32,998 nucleotides of DNA, from positions 2,919,652 through 2,952,649 of the forward strand of contig NZ_GL586311.1 in NCBI RefSeq assembly GCF_000184945.1. Reading direction: 5' to 3'. Each line of letters opens with the position of its first letter. The first letter of the stretch is position 1. The notes beneath the pieces were generated by a model. The model worked only from the letters and a program-made list of their open reading frames with translations. It had not been told where the DNA came from and did not search any database. Of the stretch, positions 6,939 to 14,680 are shown piece after piece. The position numbers and the translations under genes are program-made. The DNA is from Segatella buccae ATCC 33574. Lineage in GTDB: Bacteria; Bacteroidota; Bacteroidia; Bacteroidales; Bacteroidaceae.

Positions 6939-9332
6939 CTAAAACTCCACCACCACGCGGCCGTTGACCATGCGGCCCGTGAGATAGTTGGGCACGGCAT
7001 ACTGGTGGCTGCCGACATCGGTGATCCAGTAGTAGCTGTTCACGTTGCTGATGCCGAAAAGATTGAGGCAGTCCACGCCGAGCCACACGTTGCGCACGGG
7101 CGAATGCTTCTGCCGGCGGTCGTTGTCGTAGAGCCGGTAGCTCATGCCGATGTCGGCGCGCTTGTAGGCCGGAGCCCGAAACTGGTTGGTCTCCAACTCC
7201 CGGTGGGGTGCGGCAAAGGGCAGACCGTCGGCGAAAGCCAGCTTGAGACTCATGCGCCAGCGGGTGGTGCCGGGGAAATAGTCGGTGAAAAAGAGGTTGA
7301 CGGCATATTTCTGATCCGTGGGCAGGGGAATGTCTTTGCCGTTGAGCCTCATGCGGGTGTCCATGAGGGAGAGCGTGAGCCACGAGTCGGTGCCCGGCAC
7401 AAACTCGCCGTAGAGTTTGAGGTCGAGGCCCGCGGCGTGGCCGGAAGCCTCGTTGTGGCCGTAGTAGACCGTTTTCACGTTGTTCACCGAGTAGGGCACA
7501 AGGTTGGCCAGCGCCTTGTAGTAGGCCTCGGCCGAGAACTTGAACTTGCGTCCGTTCACGCTGAAACGGTAGTCGTAGCCGGCGATGAAGTGTATCGACC
7601 GCTGGCTTTTGATGTTGCGGTTGAGTGTGGCATAGGTCACCCCGCCCACGGTCGACGTGTCGCGCAGTTCCTTGAAGAACGGTGCCTGATAGTACAGTCC
7701 CGTGGCCAACCGGATGGTCACCTTGTCGCTGAAGGCCGGTATGATGCCCAGCGAGAGGCGCGGACTCACGATGGTCTCGCGGTTGAAGTTCCAGTGGCTC
7801 ATGCGCACGCCGTAGTTGAGTGTGAAATGCGTGTGTCCGCCCGCACTTGACAGTCGCCACGTGTCCTGCAGATAGGCCTCGATGCGAGTTGCGTCGAGCG
7901 TGTTGGCCGCCCGGAGCGAGTATATCATGTGCAGGTCACGCCCCGTGTGGGGCACACTGTAGCCCGCCGAGTCGCGCATTTCATACTCCACCGAGTTTTC
8001 CTCGATGTGCTCCCGCTTGAGCGTCACAGCCGTCTCCACCTCATGCTTCTTGGGTTTGTAGCGCAGCATGAGTTTCGCGCTTGTCACCCGTGCTTCGAGA
8101 TAGTTACGCGCATGTTCGAAATAGGTGCCCACGGCAAGGTTTTCCGATGTCTCCGTCTGGTCGAGCCAGTATTGTCCCTGAATGTCGTAACGTTCCTGTT
8201 CGCGGGTGAGGAAGGCACTGCCGATGAGCGAGAGCGAGGCCAGGCTGCCCAACCGCCGGGTGAGCGCGAGCGACCCGAAGTAGGTGAGGAAACGGTCTTT
8301 CTCCTGCCCGTCGAAGTAGACGCGGAAGCTCTTCACGTTTTCCAGCGTGCCGAACGACGTCTCGCGGTTTTGCGGTATGAAGTGGTAGTGGTTGTCGGAG
8401 ATGTTGCCTATCAAGTCCACCTGCCACAGCTTCGACGGCTCGTAGTGCAGATAAGTCTGGTAGTCGAGAAAGTTGGGCCGGTATTCCCCGTTCTCCTGCA
8501 GGCTCCCCAGCAGATAGCGGTTGGTCTTGTAGCGCAGGCTGTTGAGCCACGAGAGCCTTTTTGTGGCCACCCCCACGTAGGCATCGGCCCCCATCATGCT
8601 TGCCGCCAGCGTGGCCTCGAAGGCCGTCTTGCGCCCTGCGGCCGGCTTCAGCTGCTTGTAGTCGATGGCCAGTGCCGATGACATTTTGTCACCGTAGCGC
8701 GCCTCGTAGCCTCCCGTGGAGAAGGCAATCTTGTCCACCATGTAGGGGTTGATGACGGACAATCCCTCCTGCTGCCCCGAGCGCACGAGGAAGGGTCGGA
8801 ACACTTCCACGCCGTTGATGTAGACCGAGTTTTCGTCGAACGCTCCGCCGCGCACGTTGTATTGCGACGACAGTTCGTTGTGCGAGCTCACGCCCGCCTG
8901 ACTCTGTATGAGTCCCTCCACGGCGTTGCCCGTGGCCGAGGGCGCGCCCGCCATGTCCTTCACCTTTAGGTCCTGCGCCTGTCCCGATTGTATCTTCTCG
9001 CCCTTCACCTCCACCTCGGCCAGCGTGTTGTCGTTGTAGAGCACCACCTGCAGCGTCTGTTTGCCCCGTGGCCGTCGCAGCACGCGCGTCTTGGTGCGGT
9101 AGCCTATCATCGAAAACCTCACCACCACCGAGTCGGCCGAGCGCAGCTTCATGCTGAACTCGCCCTTGAGCGATGTCATGGTCATCCTGCCCTGCGCCGG
9201 CACCGCCACGGTGGCCAGTTCCACGGGGTTCATGTCCGGGTCGGTCACTTTGCCTTGAAGCACGAATTCCTGCGCCCCCACCTTGCAGGCCAGGCACAGG
9301 AGTATATGGATAAGGAAAATCTTCTGTCTCAT
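6939..9332 (-). CDS. TonB-dependent outer-membrane receptor with carboxypeptidase-like N-terminal domain
   Basis: This 797-residue protein imports a ligand across the outer membrane using TonB energy. A Sec signal peptide (MRQKIFLIHILLCLACKVGA, cleaved near AQ) precedes a carboxypeptidase-regulatory-like beta sandwich at about 22-105 (FVLQGKVTDPDMNPVELATV). A plug domain at about 120-230 contains YNVRGGAFDENSVYINGVEV and PYMVDKIAFSTGGYEARYGD. The rest is a 22-strand barrel ending in VVVEF, with the usual aromatic C terminus. The longer upstream frame (to 9449) was rejected because the ATG at 9330-9332 opens the signal peptide. There is no SusD partner next door, so it is an orphan receptor rather than a classical glycan SusCD pair; the substrate could be a peptide, metal chelate or vitamin. 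It resembles receptors that work alone in Bacteroidetes. Confidence 0.88.
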   Translation of the reverse strand: MRQKIFLIHILLCLACKVGAQEFVLQGKVTDPDMNPVELATVAVPAQGRMTMTSLKGEFSMKLRSADSVVVRFSMIGYRTKTRVLRRPRGKQTLQVVLYNDNTLAEVEVKGEKIQSGQAQDLKVKDMAGAPSATGNAVEGLIQSQAGVSSHNELSSQYNVRGGAFDENSVYINGVEVFRPFLVRSGQQEGLSVINPYMVDKIAFSTGGYEARYGDKMSSALAIDYKQLKPAAGRKTAFEATLAASMMGADAYVGVATKRLSWLNSLRYKTNRYLLGSLQENGEYRPNFLDYQTYLHYEPSKLWQVDLIGNISDNHYHFIPQNRETSFGTLENVKSFRVYFDGQEKDRFLTYFGSLALTRRLGSLASLSLIGSAFLTREQERYDIQGQYWLDQTETSENLAVGTYFEHARNYLEARVTSAKLMLRYKPKKHEVETAVTLKREHIEENSVEYEMRDSAGYSVPHTGRDLHMIYSLRAANTLDATRIEAYLQDTWRLSSAGGHTHFTLNYGVRMSHWNFNRETIVSPRLSLGIIPAFSDKVTIRLATGLYYQAPFFKELRDTSTVGGVTYATLNRNIKSQRSIHFIAGYDYRFSVNGRKFKFSAEAYYKALANLVPYSVNNVKTVYYGHNEASGHAAGLDLKLYGEFVPGTDSWLTLSLMDTRMRLNGKDIPLPTDQKYAVNLFFTDYFPGTTRWRMSLKLAFADGLPFAAPHRELETNQFRAPAYKRADIGMSYRLYDNDRRQKHSPVRNVWLGVDCLNLFGISNVNSYYWITDVGSHQYAVPNYLTGRMVNGRVVVEF

Positions 9333-9440
9333 TGTTTCTTTAACGCAGAAAGGGGCGGAATATTGTAGAGGTATAGAGGTAAAAGGGGAGAGGGGTAAAA
9401 GGGGGAGCGTATGGTGGATGGTGGGGAAAACGTGGCGGAT

Positions 9441-9466
9441 GGCAGGCATAAAGTGCCGCCCCTACT
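9441..9466 (-). repeat. Dispersed repeat, family B (short copy)
   Basis: On the minus strand this reads GTAGGGGCGGCACTTTATGC followed by CTGCC, the conserved core of the family without the CGCACGCCC tail seen at 2550 and 27000. Confidence 0.6.
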
Positions 9467-9646
9467 GCCGGTGAAGGCTTTGTCAAACTATCTGCTGCTT
9501 TTCGGGCTCTGAGCCTACGTTATTTTCATCGGGCAGCCGGATGAGCGAAAATACGCGAATTTTGGGGATGTTTCCAGCGTGTTGATAATCAGATATTTGA
9601 ATATTATTGACAACCCTTGGAGGCTGAAAACGGGCCGAACGAGGGC

Positions 9647-9687
9647 GCAAAAGGGCCGCAGTCGCACGACGACTGCGGCCCTTTTGC
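9647..9687. repeat. Perfect 18-bp hairpin in an intergenic region
   Basis: GCAAAAGGGCCGCAGTCG (9647-9664) and CGACTGCGGCCCTTTTGC (9670-9687) pair perfectly around the loop CACGA. There is no T run and no gene ends nearby, so a simple terminator role is not obvious. Confidence 0.65.
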
Positions 9688-9909
9688 CTTGCGATAGTGG
9701 CCCTTTGGGCTCCTGATGGTGGCTCTTTGGCAAAATCCAAAGGCCCCGATGGCGTGTTAGAGCGGCTTTTGAAGTTTTGAAAGGCCATCTGTCCGAGCTA
9801 ATCGGGGAGTTTCCGCGGAGGCCGTTTTGTAAAACTTATTCGGGTGTTGTCAACACAGAATCGAATCTTTATACATACTGATGCGATGGTGTAAAATCAT
9901 CGGCGAATA

Positions 9910-9941
9910 TTTGGATTTATGGCCGAAAAATGGTATATTTG
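9910..9941 (+). promoter_or_regulatory. Promoter of the toxin-antitoxin operon
   Basis: TTTG at 9910-9913 and TATATTTG at 9934-9941 are separated by 20 bases, an exact consensus match, about 38 bp upstream of the antitoxin ATG. Confidence 0.75.
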
Positions 9942-9979
9942 CCAACAGAAAACCATAAAGAGAATAGGGAGGAAAGGCT

Positions 9980-10219
9980 ATGACACAGATTCTTGTAACA
10001 CTCGATGAGGACTCCACGACACAGAGCATCCGTCGTGCTATCGGCATGCTTCGTGGTGTGGTTTCCACCTCTATATATAAAGGAGAAGAGCAGGCCCGAA
10101 AGGCGTATGTGAAGGAAACGCTGACACGGGCCGTCACCGAAATGAAAGCAGCGAAGGGCAAGGGGCTGAAAAGACAGACCGCCGATGACTTTATACAGGA
10201 AATAGAGGAGAGCGTATGA
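9980..10219 (+). CDS. Putative antitoxin of a RelE-type toxin-antitoxin module
   Basis: This encodes 79 residues starting MTQILVTLDEDSTTQSIRRA. It sits first in a two-gene operon whose second gene is a RelE/ParE-like toxin, and the stop codon overlaps the toxin start (ATGA at 10216-10219). That arrangement is typical of type II modules in which antitoxin is translated first and neutralises the toxin. The N-terminal half looks like a short beta strand plus helix (residues 1-30). The C-terminal half is charged and helical, including KAYVKETLTRAVTEMKAAKG and ADDFIQEIEESV, suitable for wrapping the toxin. I see no certain RHH or HTH motif, so autorepression is a guess. The family is found in Bacteroidetes but I cannot name it further. 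Confidence 0.72.
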   Translation: MTQILVTLDEDSTTQSIRRAIGMLRGVVSTSIYKGEEQARKAYVKETLTRAVTEMKAAKGKGLKRQTADDFIQEIEESV

Positions 10220-10551
10220 CGGTGGAGATTTATCCCGGCGAGGAATTTAAACGGCAATTCAAACGATTGGCAAAGAAATACCGCTCGCTCGCGGCCGACT
10301 TTAAAGTTTTCATACAGGCATTGGAAGACAATCCCATGCAAGGTGTCGACCTCGGCAATAACGTGCGCAAGGTGAGGATGGCCATCGCCTCGAAGGGGAA
10401 GGGCAAGAGCGGCGGCGCAAGGGTGATTACCTACAATGTGTTTGTGGCGCACGACCATCTTGAAATCACCCTGCTCGCCATCTACGACAAGAGTGAACTC
10501 GAGAATGTTTCGGATGCCTATATCCGGAATTTGATTTCCGACCTGTTCTGA
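10216..10551 (+). CDS. RelE/ParE-superfamily toxin
   Basis: This 111-residue protein matches the RelE-like fold: an N-terminal strand and helical hairpin (EEFKRQFKRLAKKYRSLAAD), then a beta sheet with the family block NVRKVRMAIASKGKGKSGGA followed by RVITYNV. It ends ITLLAIYDKSELENVSDAYI, another conserved RelE block. Related toxins cut mRNA on the ribosome and slow growth when the antitoxin is degraded. The Lys/Arg-rich SKGKGKSGGAR segment supplies the basic surface and appears intact, so the toxin is probably functional. The start overlaps the antitoxin stop by four bases, indicating coupled translation. A strong hairpin at 10574-10617 follows. The alternative, a HigB- or ParE-like gyrase inhibitor, cannot be excluded from sequence alone. 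Confidence 0.85.
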   Translation: MTVEIYPGEEFKRQFKRLAKKYRSLAADFKVFIQALEDNPMQGVDLGNNVRKVRMAIASKGKGKSGGARVITYNVFVAHDHLEITLLAIYDKSELENVSDAYIRNLISDLF

Positions 10552-10573
10552 ATATCTTGAGAGAGATGCCCTC

Positions 10574-10617
10574 TCGTCCCACGTTCCGTCCCGTCGGAGC
10601 GTGGGACGATTGTTTTT
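10574..10617 (+). terminator. Rho-independent terminator of the toxin-antitoxin operon
   Basis: TCGTCCCACGTTCC (10574-10587) pairs with GGAGCGTGGGACGA (10596-10609) with one G-T wobble around an 8-base loop, followed by TTGTTTTT. Confidence 0.85.
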
Positions 10618-10658
10618 CCACGCTCTCTGCATTCTTGTCTCCGTCGGGCTTCCCCCTG

Positions 10659-12380
10659 CTACGGCTGCGGCAGAGGCATTCCGGCCCGGCGGAAGAGGAG
10701 GCGGTCTTGCCGGCTCCGCACCATCTGTTGCAGGGGCCGGGCCTCGTTGTGGTCGTCGAGATAGAGGGCCGGGGCGGGGCGGTAGGTGCCGTGGGCCACG
10801 GAGAGGGTGGGGAGCAGACGGGGCGTGCGGATCCCGGCAAGGTGGACGAAGGTGTGGAACACCGACACGCTGGTGGCCACCGGGCGGCGGGCGTTGGCCG
10901 AGAGGGCCCGGGCAGCGGCAGGATTCAGGGCCCGGTAGCGCGGCGAGAGCCACACGAGGAGCGGCACGTGCAGTTCATAATAGGAGGGCACGGGCGAGGC
11001 GTGGAGGAAGAGGTGGCGGCTGTCGTCGAAGATGTTTTCGCCGTGGTCGGAGGTGTAGAGCAGGGCCGAGGCGGCATCCTGCGCCGCGAGTCGGTCGATG
11101 AGCAGGGCTATCAGGCAGTCGGTGTAACGTATGGTGTTGTCGTAGCCGTTGACCAGCGAGGCGCGGTTGGCGGCTTCCGCCTCGTCGGCATCGTCGGGCA
11201 GGAAGTGGGCCATCGAGCGCGGATAGCGTTTGCGATATTCGAAGTGCGAACCGTAGGTGTGCAGCACGATGAGCTGTTTGCGCCTCTTCCGGCGCAGCAC
11301 CTCGTCTACCGGCGCCAGCAGGTCGGCATCGTAGCCGTCGCCGGCAGTGGAGTGCGAGCCGGCAGTGGGTTCTTTGACAAACTTCCACTCGTCGGCCTCC
11401 TCGCCGAAAAAGTCGATGAACGAGTGGTTGGGCAGCTGGTTGGAGAGGAAAACGGTGTGGAATCCCGCCTCGCGGAAGGCCGTGATGATGCCTTTCCGGG
11501 TGTAGATGCTGTCGTAGTCGGCGGCCGACACGGCCGAGAGCAGCATGGGCACGCTCTTGTGGGTGGTGTTCGACTGGGTGAGGGCTTTGTCGAATGCGAA
11601 AAGTCCCGGCATGGCCGAGAGCCGCGGCGTGGTGTTGCGGTGGTAGCCGTAGAGTCGGAATTGCGGCGCACGGGCCGTCTCGCCGATCACGAGCACATAC
11701 ACCTCGCGCTCGTCGGCGGGGTGGGTGGGCCGTGCGTGGAAGGTGAAATGGCGCGAGGTTTCGGCATAGCGGGCGGTGGCCCGGGTGCGGAGCACGGCCA
11801 GCCGGATGTTCTGAAACACGTTGACGGGGTAGAGGTCGTTGGCCGCCCGATAGGCCTTGCCGGTGGCGAAGACGAGGAGTAGCAGTCCGACCACCGCCCC
11901 GGCGGAGGCTGCAAGGCGCGTGACGCGAGCCCACCGGTGGGGGAGTGGGCGGCTTCGGCGTATTGAGAGGGCCCCCAAGAGGAGCGTGGGCACGTAGACG
12001 GCGAAGATGAACGCCAGCCCGGGCAAGAGGTTGTCGAGCAGTTCGCCCGCCTCACCGGGGTTGGTGGTGAGCAGGTTGAGGAACATGTCTACCGCAATGA
12101 CGGAGTGCCCGTAGAGATAGATGAGCACAAACTGGAAGGCGGAGAGGAAGACAAGCGGGAAGAGCACCCACAGCACAAGGCCGGGCCGCCGGCGGAAGGT
12201 GAGCGCGGCGGCATAGAGCGAGACGGGCAGCAGAATGTTCACCAGTATGTAGACGAAGGGCACGGGCTCGGTGACGGCCAGGCAAAGGTTGGGCAGGGCC
12301 AGCACGAAAAGGGCCAGCACGAAGACCGTTTGCGGCGCGGCGGCGCAGCGGAAGATGCGTTTAAAAAGCTTCATTGACAT
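10659..12380 (-). CDS. eptA: Lipid A phosphoethanolamine transferase-like sulfatase-fold enzyme
   Basis: This 573-residue inner-membrane enzyme belongs to the EptA/CptA/PetM group, which transfers phosphoethanolamine from phospholipid to lipid A or other glycans at the periplasmic face. Five hydrophobic segments fill the first 170 residues, followed by the alkaline-phosphatase-like domain. The catalytic nucleophile is Thr235 in VIGETAR; the metal site includes SDHGEN (444-449) and His456/His460 in RHLFLH. The family segment LLTTNPGEAGELL (103-115) is also present. Modification of lipid A this way lowers its charge and gives resistance to cationic peptides. The first codons overlap the end of the upstream barrel gene by 20 bp if ATG 12378-12380 is used, or 14 bp if the next Met is used, so translation is probably coupled. 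It is last in a three-gene envelope cluster. Confidence 0.85.
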   Translation of the reverse strand: MSMKLFKRIFRCAAAPQTVFVLALFVLALPNLCLAVTEPVPFVYILVNILLPVSLYAAALTFRRRPGLVLWVLFPLVFLSAFQFVLIYLYGHSVIAVDMFLNLLTTNPGEAGELLDNLLPGLAFIFAVYVPTLLLGALSIRRSRPLPHRWARVTRLAASAGAVVGLLLLVFATGKAYRAANDLYPVNVFQNIRLAVLRTRATARYAETSRHFTFHARPTHPADEREVYVLVIGETARAPQFRLYGYHRNTTPRLSAMPGLFAFDKALTQSNTTHKSVPMLLSAVSAADYDSIYTRKGIITAFREAGFHTVFLSNQLPNHSFIDFFGEEADEWKFVKEPTAGSHSTAGDGYDADLLAPVDEVLRRKRRKQLIVLHTYGSHFEYRKRYPRSMAHFLPDDADEAEAANRASLVNGYDNTIRYTDCLIALLIDRLAAQDAASALLYTSDHGENIFDDSRHLFLHASPVPSYYELHVPLLVWLSPRYRALNPAAARALSANARRPVATSVSVFHTFVHLAGIRTPRLLPTLSVAHGTYRPAPALYLDDHNEARPLQQMVRSRQDRLLFRRAGMPLPQP

Positions 12381-13587
12381 TGAATAAAAAGCCCGACTGG
12401 CCGCTTTTGCCGAAGCTGTAGTCGAACCGGATGTTCACGTTTTTCTTGAATTCCCAGCGATAGCCGATGCCCCAGTTGGGCAACACGTGGCGCAGGCGCA
12501 GGGCACCCGGCTTGGGAAACACCGTGCCCGCCCCGGCCCATACCACCATGCCGTTGCGGTGGTAGAGGTGTTGGCGCAACTCGACCTGCGTCTCCAGTTT
12601 ATCGTTGTCGCGGTAGCGGCCATTGTAGTAGCCGCGCATGGCGTGCGAGTCGCCCAGCAGGGCCATGTTGTTCCACTCCGGCGCACCGAACTGCAGCACA
12701 CCGCCGGCCTGCACCGCGAGCGTCGCCCCCTGCCAGAGCGGCGTGTAGGCGTTGGCCACGAAGGTGGTGGTGAAGAAGGTGTGTCGGGCATTGGCCAACT
12801 GCCGGCGCGCCATCTGCCCGAACGTGAGGTAGAGGCCGCGGTGGGGGGCGGTCATCACGTCGCGCGTGTCGAGTTCGAAGGCTGCCCCCATGCCGAGATC
12901 GGCGGCGTGGGTCGGTCCCCCGGAGAGCAGTTCGGGGCGCGTGAGGCTGCCGGCCTTCATCCAGTTGAACGACACTGCCGGCCCCGCATACACGCCCTTG
13001 GCGAGACGGAAGAGGAAGTTGGCCTTGATGTCCACCTCCGAACGGTTCATCTTGCCCTCGTTGCCGCTGTCGTTGCCCATGTCATAGCCCGTGCCCCAAA
13101 ACTTGGTGGGGAAGAACACGAACGACGCATCGTAGCCGAGCCGGTAGCGTTCGCGCGGAAAGAGGTGGACCCCCTTCAGCCCCACCATGTAGAAGCCCAC
13201 CGTGGACACATCGCCATAGAGCGAGACATTGGAGGGCGGCAGGAGCGAGTCGGCAGGGTCGGTGTAGTAGAGTCCGGCTGCCACGAGTCCCAGGCCGAGC
13301 TTGGTGTCGGTGGCATAGTGTGGGCCGCCGATGACGCTGAAGTCGAACTTGCGGCGGTCTTTCTCCTTGTTGGAGTCGGCGAAGTAGGCCGCCAGCCGGC
13401 TGATGAATCCCCCCTTGTGGGGTCGTGCAAGCGTGTCGGGCACGGCCATGTCGCGGCGCAGCGAGTCGCCGGCGGGCGGGCTGTTTTGCGCCCGCAGTCC
13501 CATGGCGGCAAGCAGCAGTCCCGGAAGCAGCGCAAGTCTTGCTGCCCGAGACAGGGTGGGGCGCGGTTTAGAACACCAGTCTGACAT
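12361..13587 (-). CDS. BamA/TamA-like surface antigen (D15) outer-membrane barrel
   Basis: This 408-residue protein has a signal peptide (LALLPGLLLAAMGLRAQ) and a C-terminal 16-strand-type barrel of the bacterial surface antigen family. Family landmarks are KLGLGLVAAGLYYT near the start of the barrel, ELDTRDVMTAPHRGLYLTF in the middle, MRGYYNGRYRDNDKLETQVE (the conserved RG.Y...YR....... region near strand 13-14), and a C terminus ending in NEAF. There are no POTRA repeats; the region before the barrel is short (about 50 residues), so this is not BamA itself. It overlaps the upstream PCMD gene by 20 bp and the downstream transferase gene by up to 20 bp. Bacteroidetes carry many such short barrels with unknown cargo; an outer-membrane export or lipid role is plausible but unproven. 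Confidence 0.8.
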   Translation of the reverse strand: MSDWCSKPRPTLSRAARLALLPGLLLAAMGLRAQNSPPAGDSLRRDMAVPDTLARPHKGGFISRLAAYFADSNKEKDRRKFDFSVIGGPHYATDTKLGLGLVAAGLYYTDPADSLLPPSNVSLYGDVSTVGFYMVGLKGVHLFPRERYRLGYDASFVFFPTKFWGTGYDMGNDSGNEGKMNRSEVDIKANFLFRLAKGVYAGPAVSFNWMKAGSLTRPELLSGGPTHAADLGMGAAFELDTRDVMTAPHRGLYLTFGQMARRQLANARHTFFTTTFVANAYTPLWQGATLAVQAGGVLQFGAPEWNNMALLGDSHAMRGYYNGRYRDNDKLETQVELRQHLYHRNGMVVWAGAGTVFPKPGALRLRHVLPNWGIGYRWEFKKNVNIRFDYSFGKSGQSGFLFNVNEAF

Positions 13588-14521
13588 TGTCTATCCAGAT
13601 CGTGTTGCCCGGCGAACCGATGAAGGCACCGCCGTTGCTCGACGAGAATTGCACGATGAGATGCGTGGGTTGCTCGCCGGCATCGGCCCAGCCCACCTCT
13701 TTCAGCACCACGCTCTTGCCCTTGCTGTTGCGCACGTAGTCGGTCTGCCGCAGGCCCATCAGCCGTTCGTTGTAGCCCTGCCGGTGGCGCAGGTCGCCGT
13801 AGAGCACCTGATAGGTGGCATTGTTCACCCATCCGCTGCTGCTGTTGCGATATTCCACCACCACCGTGCCCACGCGCTTGGCCGTCACGTTGCCCTTGCT
13901 GTCCTCGCTGCGCTTCTGGAGCAGGAGCACCGCCGTGGCACAGTCTTTGCCCGCCACGGTCTGCACCTTGCTGAATCCCGTCTGCTTGATGCGGTTGGGC
14001 TCGTTGGTCAGTGCCACCCGGTAGTCAAACCGGAGTGCCTTTGGCCGCTTGGTGTAGGGGATGCCCCAGTTCAGCGCGCGTTCGCCGTCTTTCGATCCGC
14101 TGATGGGTTCATGCACGTCGCCGAGGAAGATGGAGCCCGCCGCGAGCACACTGATGTCGATCATGCCCAGCACCTTCACGTGCTCTATGTGGGTGGTCAG
14201 CTTGGCGCAGTAGCCGTTGCCGCGCGCCTCTCGATACACCGAACTGTTGGTCTTCACGATGCCCATCACCTTGGCCATCACGTTCGATGTGGCCCACGGC
14301 GACTTGCCGAGGTTCTTGTAGGGCACGTTCCCGTTGACGGTGCGGTCGGGCCCTATCTCATAGAGTGTCTTGGCGTTGCCGCCGATGATGTCCGACTCCT
14401 TGATGTTGCGAGCCACCCAGTGGTTCATGTTGCCGTAAAGAATCGGCTCTTCCCGCTCCTGCGCCACGCTCGCTGTGGCCAGCAGGCAAGTCATTACTGT
14501 TATTGCTATTTGTTTGTACAT
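13568..14521 (-). CDS. Secreted PCMD-family protein
   Basis: This 317-residue protein has a signal peptide (MYKQIAITVMTCLLATASVA, cleaved near AQ) and matches the PCMD (putative carbohydrate metabolism domain) family. Typical features are the start GNMNHWVARNIKESDIIGGN, the lines KALRFDYRVAL and TAVLLLQKRSED, and the ending SSSNGGAFIGSPGNTIWIDN followed by VRLVF, a carbohydrate-binding-like jelly roll. The domain is often attached to surface lipoproteins; this version has no lipobox, so periplasmic or secreted location is inferred. It is first of three overlapping genes and begins 159 bp after the RelA stop, with repeats in between. No promoter could be recognised in that gap, so it may be co-transcribed with the upstream synthetase. 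The function of the family is not established. Confidence 0.8.
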   Translation of the reverse strand: MYKQIAITVMTCLLATASVAQEREEPILYGNMNHWVARNIKESDIIGGNAKTLYEIGPDRTVNGNVPYKNLGKSPWATSNVMAKVMGIVKTNSSVYREARGNGYCAKLTTHIEHVKVLGMIDISVLAAGSIFLGDVHEPISGSKDGERALNWGIPYTKRPKALRFDYRVALTNEPNRIKQTGFSKVQTVAGKDCATAVLLLQKRSEDSKGNVTAKRVGTVVVEYRNSSSGWVNNATYQVLYGDLRHRQGYNERLMGLRQTDYVRNSKGKSVVLKEVGWADAGEQPTHLIVQFSSSNGGAFIGSPGNTIWIDNVRLVF

Positions 14522-14541
14522 AATAAAACCTTGTTCCTAAG

Positions 14542-14569
14542 AGACCCCCAACCCCCTAAAGGGGGCTTT
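14542..14569. repeat. Family A half-element
   Basis: AGACCCCCAACCCCCTAAAG followed by GGGGCTTT matches one arm of the 39-bp inverted repeat at 23290-23393. The second arm is not present here. The gap 14522-14680 is otherwise filled by the family C hairpin. Confidence 0.7.
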
Positions 14570-14615
14570 GCAAACCTGCTTGTGGAAACTTTACCAACTT
14601 GTTTAAGGAGCTTTA

Positions 14616-14668
14616 GCAGGCTTTCTTCCGCCAGGCCCTCCCCTCCTTCGGAGGGGCCGGAGGAGGCT
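14616..14668 (+). repeat. Hairpin repeat, family C (intergenic copy)
   Basis: GCAGGCTTTCTTCCGCCA followed by the hairpin CCCCTCC-TTC-GGAGGGG and GCCGGAGGAGGCT. It is the non-coding relative of 2727-2779 inside the GH2 gene. It sits just after the RelA stop on the minus strand. Confidence 0.7.
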
Positions 14669-14680
14669 GTAGGGGGCTTT

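Larger units (their letters stand above)
9333..9909. other. Long intergenic region with repeats and hairpins, no gene seen
   Basis: About 580 bp holds G/A-rich reiterations (9365-9415), a family B repeat (9441-9466) and a perfect 18-bp hairpin (9647-9687). The segment 9632-9657 (GGGCCGAACGAGGG, then CGCAAAAGGGCC) resembles 23557-23582 at 21 of 26 positions. A 101-codon frame on the minus strand (9483-9788) reads through the hairpin, has biased composition and looks like chance. Confidence 0.6.

Noticed and set aside
9483..9788. A 101-codon open frame on the minus strand.
   Set aside because: It reads through a perfect hairpin, has biased composition, has no recognisable domain and lacks a promoter.
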